Assembly (NCBI GenBank): GCA_026645575.1
Contig: JAPKMW010000011.1
Location: 1 to 64,000 of the forward strand
DNA length: 64,000 bases
From: Caldilineaceae bacterium
Lineage (GTDB): Bacteria > Chloroflexota > Anaerolineae > Caldilineales > Caldilineaceae
Reading direction: 5' to 3'
Shown: positions 55,468 to 62,538 of the stretch, one piece after another
How the letters are laid out: each line of letters opens with the position of its first letter
Numbering within the stretch: the stretch's first letter is position 1
Notes under the pieces: model-generated
Told to the model about the DNA's origin: nothing
The model's input: only the letters and a program-made list of their open reading frames with translations
The model's database searches: none
Program-made: the position numbers and the translations under genes

Positions 55468-56187
55468 ATGAGCGACGCCACTGAGTTACCGGGGGGGCCG
55501 CCCGGTGAACGCACGCCCGGCGGATTGTCACCATCCCAACGCATCCTCACCGTCACGGAGGAAGAGTTGAGCCGGATTATTCTCGACATTCACGACGGGC
55601 CAGTGCAATATCTCTTCACCGCGCTCTCGTTGCTCACTGGCGTGCAACAGGAGGTGGCGCAACAGGGCGCGCCAGCCGATCTGGCGCCGCGACTGGCGCA
55701 GGTGGGCGTGCTGCTCGAATCGTCGCTCTATGAGATCAAGTTTTTTATGGGCGCCTTTCGCCCGCCTGAATTTCGCCGCCGGTCGCTGGTGTCGCTGGTG
55801 GAAGGGCTGGTGATTCAACACGAAGAGTGGACGGGCAATACGGTTGAACTCGAAACCCAAGCCTTGACCGATGAAATCAGTCTGCCGGTAAAAATTGCGC
55901 TCTACCGCATTGTGCAGGAGGCGCTCTCCAACAGCTATCGCCATGCTGGCGTGGATCGTTATCAGGTCAGGCTTTGGTCTGAGGATGCGAATATTTGTCT
56001 AGAAGTCAGTGATGAGGGGCGTGGGTTTGAACCGGAAGATCTCGAACAAGCAATCACCGAGGAACACACCGAACATATCGGCTTGCGGGGGATGCGTGAT
56101 CGGGTCGCCATCCTTGGCGGTCGCTTTGCCCTCGACAGCCAGGTCGGTAAGGGAACGCGTATTTACGTGGAGTTGCCCGGTAAGTGA
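55468..56187 (+). CDS. Sensor histidine kinase, NarX/DesK (HisKA_3) type
   Basis: This is a 239-residue kinase core without membrane segments. The HisKA_3 box is SRIILDIHDGPVQYLFTAL with phospho-His 42, and the N-box is ALYRIVQEALSNSYRHA. The G-box region is VSDEGRGFEP and GLRGMRDRVAILGG. Upstream of the H-box are only about 30 residues, so it must sense through a partner or an internal signal. ATG 55468 is chosen because GGAGG sits five bases before it; ATG 55465 is too close. Its partner is the LuxR-type regulator 35 bp downstream. Confidence 0.9.
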   Translation: MSDATELPGGPPGERTPGGLSPSQRILTVTEEELSRIILDIHDGPVQYLFTALSLLTGVQQEVAQQGAPADLAPRLAQVGVLLESSLYEIKFFMGAFRPPEFRRRSLVSLVEGLVIQHEEWTGNTVELETQALTDEISLPVKIALYRIVQEALSNSYRHAGVDRYQVRLWSEDANICLEVSDEGRGFEPEDLEQAITEEHTEHIGLRGMRDRVAILGGRFALDSQVGKGTRIYVELPGK

Positions 56188-56191
56188 CACA

Positions 56192-56217
56192 TGACAAGGT
56201 GACAAGGTGACAGGGTG
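56192..56217. repeat. GGTGACAA tandem repeat between kinase and regulator genes
   Basis: Two and a half GGTGACAA-type units end in CAGGGTGA just before the regulator start. They are the same words as at 2821-2848 and 2942-2961, in a different gene context. They fill almost the whole intergenic gap. Confidence 0.8.
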
Positions 56218-56222
56218 AAGAG

Positions 56223-56852
56223 ATGAAGGAAAGCGTAACGCCAATTCGGGTCATTCTAGCCGATGATCATGCCCTGGTGACAGAGGGGCTAAAGAGTCTT
56301 ATTGACCGGCAGGGGGATATGCAGGTGGTCTCTGTGGCGCAAGATGGCGGCGAGTTGCTGACCTATCTCGCCAGTCACACCGATGTGGATGTGGTAGTGC
56401 TGGATCTACAAATGCCCTATGGCGGTCTCAAGGCACTAGCGGAAATTCGGCGGCGCGAGCATCCAGTGCGGGTGCTGATCCTGACGGCCTTTAGTGATGG
56501 CGAAAGTATTCAGGCCGCCTTACAATTAGAGGCCGAAGGCTTTGCCCTCAAGACCGAATCACCCATGCAGACCATTGACGCCATCCGCCAGGTGGCCCAA
56601 GGGCGGCTGGTCTTCCCGCGCGCCGCCCAGCGCTGGATGCTGAGTCAACCCAAGCGGGGGCCAAGTTTGTCGGCCCGCGAGGAAGAGGTGCTGGATCTGC
56701 TGGCGCGCGGCCTGCCCAATGCGGAGATTGCGGGGTCGCTGAATGTCAGTGAAAATACGGTGCGTTTTCATCTGAAGAACATTTATGAGAAGCTCAATGT
56801 CACCAATCGCACTGAGGCGGTGGCGTGGCATTTTCAGCAGAAGCAGAAATGA
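56223..56852 (+). CDS. NarL/LuxR-family response regulator
   Basis: This is a 209-residue regulator. The receiver domain has acidic residues D14-D15 (ILADDHALV), phospho-acceptor D61 ([11 protein letters not shown]) and the Thr and Lys switch residues in LTAF and ALKTES. The LuxR-type HTH at about 145-203 reads [25 protein letters not shown] and [14 protein letters not shown]. It follows its kinase gene. It is convergent with the NUDIX gene, with a one-base gap, and is a likely controller of the divergent acs run. Confidence 0.94.
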   Translation: MKESVTPIRVILADDHALVTEGLKSLIDRQGDMQVVSVAQDGGELLTYLASHTDVDVVVLDLQMPYGGLKALAEIRRREHPVRVLILTAFSDGESIQAALQLEAEGFALKTESPMQTIDAIRQVAQGRLVFPRAAQRWMLSQPKRGPSLSAREEEVLDLLARGLPNAEIAGSLNVSENTVRFHLKNIYEKLNVTNRTEAVAWHFQQKQK

Positions 56853-56853
56853 G

Positions 56854-57321
56854 TCAACGAACAAAGGCCGCCACCTGCCTGGCAAAGGCGTCCTCAATGC
56901 GAATGTGATGGGGATCGATGATCTTTATCTCTGCCATGGCCGCCCGCGAAAAATAGCCAATTTCCGTCACCTCATCACTCAACCCCGGTGTGCCGGCAAT
57001 GACCCTGGCTTCAAAGCAGAACGAGACAAATTGAAAGCGGTTGCCATCCTTGTACACCGTGATGCGATGGGGCGTGGTATAGATGCCGATAAGGCGCGTC
57101 ACTTCGACTGTGAGGCCCGTCTCTTCCCACACTTCCCGAATACAGGCTTCTTCCGCACTTTCCCCCGACTCCATCGCGCCACCGGGCAGACACCATTCGC
57201 CATTGTCCTCGCGCCGGGTCAACAACACCTTTTCACCGCTTTCATCAAAGATCACCGCGGCACTGCCAATGCGCAACGGCGCCGTTTTGCCGATGCGGTC
57301 GCCATATTCTGATCGCGCCAT
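56854..57321 (-). CDS. NUDIX hydrolase
   Basis: This is a 155-residue NUDIX hydrolase with a complete box: GG then E-x7-REVWEETGL (residues 47-70), and LPGG just before it. It would hydrolyse a nucleoside diphosphate linked to another group; the substrate cannot be told. It ends one base from the stop of the LuxR-type regulator on the opposite strand. Confidence 0.92.
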   Translation of the reverse strand: MARSEYGDRIGKTAPLRIGSAAVIFDESGEKVLLTRREDNGEWCLPGGAMESGESAEEACIREVWEETGLTVEVTRLIGIYTTPHRITVYKDGNRFQFVSFCFEARVIAGTPGLSDEVTEIGYFSRAAMAEIKIIDPHHIRIEDAFARQVAAFVR

Positions 57322-57370
57322 ACGCTCTCTACCCTCATCCTGACAACATACGATTAGAACCTACGCACAA

Positions 57371-57411
57371 GCCCAGCCCTTTCGGGTTGCGCAGAGCCGA
57401 AAGGGCTGGGC
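57371..57411 (-). terminator. 15-bp stem-loop after the Thr/Pro-rich secreted protein gene
   Basis: GCCCAGCCCTTTCGG (57371-57385) pairs perfectly with 57397-57411 over an 11-base loop. It is downstream of the secreted-protein gene on the minus strand and upstream of the NUDIX start. No strong T-tract follows. Confidence 0.65.
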
Positions 57412-57493
57412 GGTCAACGCGTCATTGCGTGTCATCATCCTACACAATCCAACGCTAGAAGTCAATCAACCTCAGGCCGGAGTTGTTAAGTTG

Positions 57494-58228
57494 TTAAGCG
57501 GTGCGTATCAACAGCGTGCCGATAAGAACAGCGGGGAGCCATTGGCGAAACCGTGGGGCAGTTGTGGGTGTTGCTGCCGGTGTGGGTTGGGGTAGCGTTG
57601 TCGGTGTCACTTGCGGCGTTGTTGTCGGCGTTGTTGTCGGTGGTATTGTCGGGGTTACTGTTTGGGGTACGGTAGCAGTCGCCGTAGGAAGTACGGTCGG
57701 CTGGGTTGTGGGCGTTCCTGTGGGGGTCGGTTGCGTAGCCGTATTGGGCACAATCGACAACTGGTAATCGCCGCCCCCATACGCGCCGGCATCGCTGCGT
57801 ACACTGCCGACCCGTACAATCAAGACGCCGGTAAAGGTGGTCGGCGTGTCGAATGTAGTAACACCTTGGGGGGTGCTGAGTAAGAGGCGATTGTTGGCTG
57901 GCGCCGACTGTTCCCAAAGCTCAAGATAGAGACCATACAAGGCTGGGTTCTCATGATTTAGCACGTTGATTCGATAAGAATGGCCTGGTTCCGCCGGAAA
58001 TTCAACATAATCGGCATCGTAAAAGCCACAGAGGCTGCGGCTGATCTGGATGGGTAGGGTCGTCAAGATAGGATGGTTACTAAGATTGTCAACCGTTGCG
58101 CCATTGGCATCATACCCATCCGTACAGCCGGCACTATAGGCTGGCTGCACCAGGGAAAACAACAACGCACCGACGAGAATGCTTCCGATCAGGCGTATGG
58201 AAAATAGCGATACGATTGGTTGCTTCAT
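57494..58228 (-). CDS. Secreted Thr/Pro-rich protein, unknown
   Basis: This is a 244-residue exported protein. The layout is: signal peptide (about 1-32), a compact beta-rich domain (about 35-155, resembling a bacterial pre-peptidase-type domain: YVEFPAEPGHSYRINVLNHENPALYGLYLELWEQ), then a Thr/Pro-rich tract of about 60 residues encoded by simple GTT/GTC-rich repeats, and a short hydrophobic tail starting FRQWLPAVLIG. The tail echoes the LP motif ends of other secreted proteins here, or may be a membrane anchor. AAGGA precedes the ATG. Confidence 0.72.
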   Translation of the reverse strand: MKQPIVSLFSIRLIGSILVGALLFSLVQPAYSAGCTDGYDANGATVDNLSNHPILTTLPIQISRSLCGFYDADYVEFPAEPGHSYRINVLNHENPALYGLYLELWEQSAPANNRLLLSTPQGVTTFDTPTTFTGVLIVRVGSVRSDAGAYGGGDYQLSIVPNTATQPTPTGTPTTQPTVLPTATATVPQTVTPTIPPTTTPTTTPQVTPTTLPQPTPAATPTTAPRFRQWLPAVLIGTLLIRTA

Positions 58229-58266
58229 GGTAATCCTTACTGGTTTGTTTGCAAAGAAGAGAAAGA

Positions 58267-58298
58267 TGGTAGAGACACGAAATGCTACGTCTCTACCA
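58267..58298. repeat. 10-bp inverted repeat
   Basis: TGGTAGAGAC and its complement enclose a 12-base loop, upstream of the secreted-protein gene (minus strand) and before the larger hairpin. Confidence 0.65.
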
Positions 58299-58333
58299 CC
58301 GAAGCCGCTTCGTGCGGGTCGAACAGATCAGTT

Positions 58334-58382
58334 TTGTGATGAGCAGCCAGCGTTTTGCCAAAACGCTGGCTGCTCATCACAA
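58334..58382. terminator. 24-bp near-perfect palindrome after the peroxidase-fusion gene
   Basis: The arms at 58334-58357 and 58359-58382 pair over 24 bp around a single central base, one of the longest loopless palindromes in the window. It lies 32 bp past the stop of the peroxidase-fusion gene (minus strand), the usual place for a terminator. Confidence 0.8.
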
Positions 58383-58414
58383 TTACACACTGATGTTCCG
58401 CAGTTACTCTTGTA

Positions 58415-61400
58415 TTAGCGACTGACCTGCGGTAAGAAGATCTGGTAGGCTCCCGTACCTGTATTCTCATCAGTTGCCGTTACCGCAACATCTTCCTCGA
58501 TCACAACCATCGCATCAGGGAGGGCCAGGCTTTCAATCGGCGCCTCGCTGACCAGCGTATCGGTCAGAAGCTGGGCGCCGGCGGTAAGCGGTGTATTGAG
58601 CGTCATTGCAAAGTTCGCCTCTAGCGCGTCACTGGCAAAGATGCCATTGGCGGCAAGAATTTCCTCAAAGGTACGGCGTCGGCCGGACAGGTCGCTACCG
58701 CACATGCCATTGGCGCCAACGGCGGGGATGGTGAACCACTCGTTGACGGCTCGCCCCGTCCCATCGTTGGTGACGGCGACGTTATTGCCGACATGACCAT
58801 TCGGGATGATCAGTTGGGGGTGATCAAACGGCGCCTGGTCACATTGTACACGCCGATCAGTCAAGGGTCGTTTGAGGAAAGCGACCAGATCCGCCATTTC
58901 TGCTGCCGTTAAGCCAAGCGGCTCGATGTCGGCATCCAGGTTGCTGGGATTGCTGCCAAAGCCGCTGCTATTGTTGGCGTTGCTGCCGCGGCGGTCACCA
59001 CCGCGGTTGTAGAACTCGACCACCTGTTCCAGCGTGCTGCGCGAGCCATTATGGAAATAAGGCCCTGTCAATTCAACATTGCGTAACGTTGGCGTCTTGA
59101 AGGCGCCATCCACAGCCGTGCGCACACTGCCCGTCGGCGTCACACACGGGTTGACCTCAAAGGTACAGGGGTTGACTGTTAAAGTTTTATCGACAAAGGG
59201 CGTCCAGCTTTGTCGGAACTTCTTGTATTGGGCCGCAAAGGAGAGCGGATTGCCAAACGGATCCGTCCCACCGACGCCAATGTCTTCAATCGTTGGCCGC
59301 ACACCGATGTTGTAGAAGCCTTCGTCATAGATGGCGGCTTGGCCGTCGCCCAGGATCATGTGGCTGACAATGGCGCCTTGTTTAAAGTCGTTGATCGCAG
59401 GCGTACCAGCGTTGGTCAACTGTGGCCCGGAATGACACTCTGTACATTTGCCTTTACCACTAAAGATCGCGGCGCCACGCACTTCTTGAGGGGTCAACGC
59501 ATTCGTATCACTGCCCGACAGGTAACGATCAATCGGGGCATCATCGGAAACCAGCGTGCCTTGGTAAAGTTGCAAGGCTAGCCCAAAGAAGAAGGAGAAG
59601 TTCGCTTCCGAAAGTTTGTAGTTGACGCCCCCCAGTGAGACCTGCCAACTGTTGTTGCGATAGGAAGCGCTAAACGCTTGGTCGATCAATTGTTGGTAGG
59701 TGACCGACAGACCAACGCCACTGGCGGCGCGGTAGCTGCTCAATAGGCTATCGTTGCTAGCAATCTGTTGCCCTTGTAGGGCAGTGCGGGATAATAAACG
59801 GCGTCCCACATTCGGCCAGACCCGTTGGGCACAGCTCATTTCAAAGTCACTCAAGGGCGGCCCGACCGCCTGGGAAGCCAGGCTGGAGAAACGCAGGTTT
59901 GGTTGGATTTTGCTGACCCAAAAGCCGTTAAATTGATAGATGCCGGCATTCGGATCGCGCGTGCCAAAGGGGTTGACCCCGTTAAACGTTTCGCTGGCGC
60001 GGCCATCCCAGAAGTTGCGCAGGTTAAAGACAGCATTGATGGTGGTTGGCGTATTGCGTGGCTCCACCCGCCGGGTTGAGATCCCTCCCAGATGGAAGCG
60101 GTTGTCAAACACCAGCGCACATTGGTCACTAGGGTTGCCGGGAGTCGTGTCCACATAGCGTTCGGAGTAGACCCCTTGTGAAGAGACGACATCATCGGTT
60201 TGGAAGAGAATCTGTGAATCGCGATTGTTGGGATCGGCCAGCACAAAGGTGGGGAAATCGGCCGCCGTCATACGATAGTTGACGCCGCCGGCATTGCCTG
60301 ACCGGGTCGGGTTATAGGTGCTGTTGGTCGGCGCCCCGGCCAGGTGTAAGATCCCCGGGTTAAGCTGATTCTTAGTGCGCGGATCGGCGCCGGCGTGGAA
60401 GTGACAACTGGCGCAGGCGGTTTGGCCGTCGCTGCTCACCGCCATATCCCAGAAGAGCGCCTTGCCGAGGGCTTTGGCGGCCTGGCGGTTGACCACATAG
60501 TTGTTAATGTTGGCATCCTCAGGGATGGGTACGCCCTTCAGGCTTTCAATGCCAGTTGGCAACAAGCGGAAGCGTTGGTTCGGGCCGGTGTGGCAGCCAT
60601 GCTGGGCAATGTTGGCGCCATCAGCGGTCGAGATGCCCCAGACATCAGCGCATTTGTTGCTATGGGCAGCGACCAGTTGATAGGAGCCATCGCTTTGGGG
60701 AACAGGCCTCCACTTCTGGTTGTTGCCGTTGAGATAGTCCCACTGATGGAGATTGGCCCCATCCGCCGTGCTAATCCCGGCCACATCCAACCCCTTGCCA
60801 CTGTTGACATTGATGATTTTGTAGTAGCCATTGCCCACGGCGGTGAACTGCCATTGGTGATGGTCGGCGGTGGGGTTACAGCTCCATTGTTGGACATTGC
60901 CGCCATTAACAGTACTCTCGCCGGCAACCTCTACACATTTCCCGCTGTGCACGGCTTTCAGGAGGTAAACCCCATCCAAGTTGTTCGGCTCCTCGGTGGT
61001 CCAGGTCACATGATCGACCAGAAAAGCCCCATTGTCGGCGCGAAAGACCAAATCATAGTAGGTGGTGTTAGTCGGCGCTAGGCCGGTCAAGGTGACCTGC
61101 TGCCAGGTGTTGCTGTTAACCGACCGATAGACATTGGCGATCTCTGTAAAGTTGCTGCGGGCAAAGGAGACATAGGGGGTGCCGATGCCCTTCACCCAGG
61201 CACTGACAGTCACTCTGACTCCGGGGGTGAGATTGCCATGCGCGGCCACGATATCGCCGGTATTGTAGGCAATGGCTGCCTTTTGACTGTTATAGGCATT
61301 GGTGGTAATGCCTGCCCCGCGCGAACTGGTAAACATGCCCAGCGTACCATTCTCAAAATCGGTGGTCACCATTGCGCCTGTCCCTGTCCCACTTGTGGTG

Positions 61401-61951
61401 GCGCCAAAGACTTGAACTTCGGCCAGGTGGAGGGCGTTGGTGCCGGCGAGTTGCACGCGCACATAACGACCGTTGGTGTTGACGGGAATGTTGAGGGTGG
61501 TGGGGGCGGTGGTGCCCAAGGAGTAGCGCCAAACCGTATTGTCCACCACCAGGTCGCCAAAGCCTTTGCCGGTCATGTCGTAGTTGGCGACAAAGACAAA
61601 GAAGTTGGTCAAGCGGTCGCTACAACAATCGGTGCGGTTCCAGAGGGTAATGGTATTGATGGCAGTCGTGCTGCCCAAATCCACTTGCCACCACGGGTTG
61701 ACTTCCGAGTTGGTGTGGTTGATCGATTTACTCAAATAGTTGCCGTCGGTGTTGCCATCAACGGCGCGGCTGGCGGGGTAATCGGCCGTAAAGGTGGACG
61801 ACTGGCTGGCCGGCTTCCCCAGCGCCACATTGGCTGCCGTTTGGGCGGCCGGCGCCGCATAGCTCACCCTGGTTCCACTGCCCCGATTGAGCACCACCCC
61901 CAAGAGTAGGGCAAGCCCTACGTACAAAAAATAGTATGCCCTTTTTTTCAT
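58415..61951 (-). CDS. Secreted discoidin-ricin lectin-dihaem cytochrome c peroxidase fusion
   Basis: This is a 1178-residue exported protein. After a signal peptide (about 1-33) come an F5/8 type C (discoidin) domain (about 41-185), a carbohydrate-binding-like jelly roll (about 195-320), a ricin-B beta-trefoil with QxW repeats (about 325-465; QQW, HQW, QKW), and a MauG/CcpA-like dihaem domain (about 480-1090) with CASCH (513-517) and CTECH (836-840). The C-terminus ends YQIFLPQVSR. It is probably an extracellular haem peroxidase or oxidase held to a glycan. The lectin part, rather than a membrane anchor, would give localisation. Cytochrome c maturation genes are not in the window. Confidence 0.85.
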   Translation of the reverse strand: MKKRAYYFLYVGLALLLGVVLNRGSGTRVSYAAPAAQTAANVALGKPASQSSTFTADYPASRAVDGNTDGNYLSKSINHTNSEVNPWWQVDLGSTTAINTITLWNRTDCCSDRLTNFFVFVANYDMTGKGFGDLVVDNTVWRYSLGTTAPTTLNIPVNTNGRYVRVQLAGTNALHLAEVQVFGATTSGTGTGAMVTTDFENGTLGMFTSSRGAGITTNAYNSQKAAIAYNTGDIVAAHGNLTPGVRVTVSAWVKGIGTPYVSFARSNFTEIANVYRSVNSNTWQQVTLTGLAPTNTTYYDLVFRADNGAFLVDHVTWTTEEPNNLDGVYLLKAVHSGKCVEVAGESTVNGGNVQQWSCNPTADHHQWQFTAVGNGYYKIINVNSGKGLDVAGISTADGANLHQWDYLNGNNQKWRPVPQSDGSYQLVAAHSNKCADVWGISTADGANIAQHGCHTGPNQRFRLLPTGIESLKGVPIPEDANINNYVVNRQAAKALGKALFWDMAVSSDGQTACASCHFHAGADPRTKNQLNPGILHLAGAPTNSTYNPTRSGNAGGVNYRMTAADFPTFVLADPNNRDSQILFQTDDVVSSQGVYSERYVDTTPGNPSDQCALVFDNRFHLGGISTRRVEPRNTPTTINAVFNLRNFWDGRASETFNGVNPFGTRDPNAGIYQFNGFWVSKIQPNLRFSSLASQAVGPPLSDFEMSCAQRVWPNVGRRLLSRTALQGQQIASNDSLLSSYRAASGVGLSVTYQQLIDQAFSASYRNNSWQVSLGGVNYKLSEANFSFFFGLALQLYQGTLVSDDAPIDRYLSGSDTNALTPQEVRGAAIFSGKGKCTECHSGPQLTNAGTPAINDFKQGAIVSHMILGDGQAAIYDEGFYNIGVRPTIEDIGVGGTDPFGNPLSFAAQYKKFRQSWTPFVDKTLTVNPCTFEVNPCVTPTGSVRTAVDGAFKTPTLRNVELTGPYFHNGSRSTLEQVVEFYNRGGDRRGSNANNSSGFGSNPSNLDADIEPLGLTAAEMADLVAFLKRPLTDRRVQCDQAPFDHPQLIIPNGHVGNNVAVTNDGTGRAVNEWFTIPAVGANGMCGSDLSGRRRTFEEILAANGIFASDALEANFAMTLNTPLTAGAQLLTDTLVSEAPIESLALPDAMVVIEEDVAVTATDENTGTGAYQIFLPQVSR

Positions 61952-62084
61952 ACTCTTCCCTTCATCTGATTCAGTGCTAGATAATCTTGTTTTTTACAAA
62001 CCATGACAGTTGTTCCCCAGAATTACCTGAGCGGCTTTTCAAACACTCCCTTAGGCGCATTCAAAGAATAAAGTATCCCGAATC

Positions 62085-62160
62085 GTAGGGGCACGAGGTT
62101 GGGCGGGGAGAAATGTCGTTGTGAAGCGAAGCGATCTTCCGCCCAACCTCATGCCCCTAC
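62085..62160. repeat. 22-bp inverted repeat (one mismatch), 32-base loop
   Basis: The arms at 62085-62106 and 62139-62160 begin with GTAGGGGCA and its partner TGCCCCTAC. There is one C-A mismatch. It lies in the spacer upstream of the peroxidase-fusion gene. Confidence 0.82.
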
Positions 62161-62301
62161 TGGATAGTTATCTGTTTGAGTATGCCTTGGCAATCTGGGG
62201 CATAGCCCGATGATAGCGGCCCAGGGTCAATGAAGGCTCAACAATTCTCAATAATTCTCAACAAAAATGTTACAGAAGGCTTGCAACCGATAAAAAGGAG
62301 C

Positions 62302-62380
62302 GAACGCGCAGGGTGCGTCGCAAGCTGACTGAGGCGGACAAAATCCGGTACAATCAGTTTGTGACGCACCCTGCGCGTTC
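62302..62380. repeat. 18-bp perfect inverted repeat, 43-base loop
   Basis: GAACGCGCAGGGTGCGTC (62302-62319) and its exact complement at 62363-62380 enclose 43 bases in which a weaker CTGACT/AATCAG pairing extends the stem. It is downstream of the S8 protease gene (minus strand). Confidence 0.82.
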
Positions 62381-62538
62381 TATTGTCTGGCTAGTGCTAG
62401 CACTGTAGGCTGTGGAGAGTAGGGGACGGTCAGGCTTTAAAACCCACCTGACATAAGAAGCAATGGCAACGGCTAGCGCCAAGATCTGGATGGTCCATCC
62501 CTCGGCGCTTCAAGGGGTCAAGCACGTAATATTGATAC

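Larger units (their letters stand above)
61952..62538. other. Gene-free spacer with two long inverted repeats
   Basis: This 587-bp gap lies between two minus-strand secreted-protein genes. It holds the repeats at 62085-62160 and 62302-62380 and the promoter of the peroxidase-fusion gene. No credible coding frame or RNA gene is seen. Confidence 0.6.

Noticed and set aside
57560..57700. GTT/GTC-rich simple repeats as a regulatory microsatellite
   Set aside because: They lie in frame inside the secreted-protein gene and simply code the Thr/Pro-rich linker.
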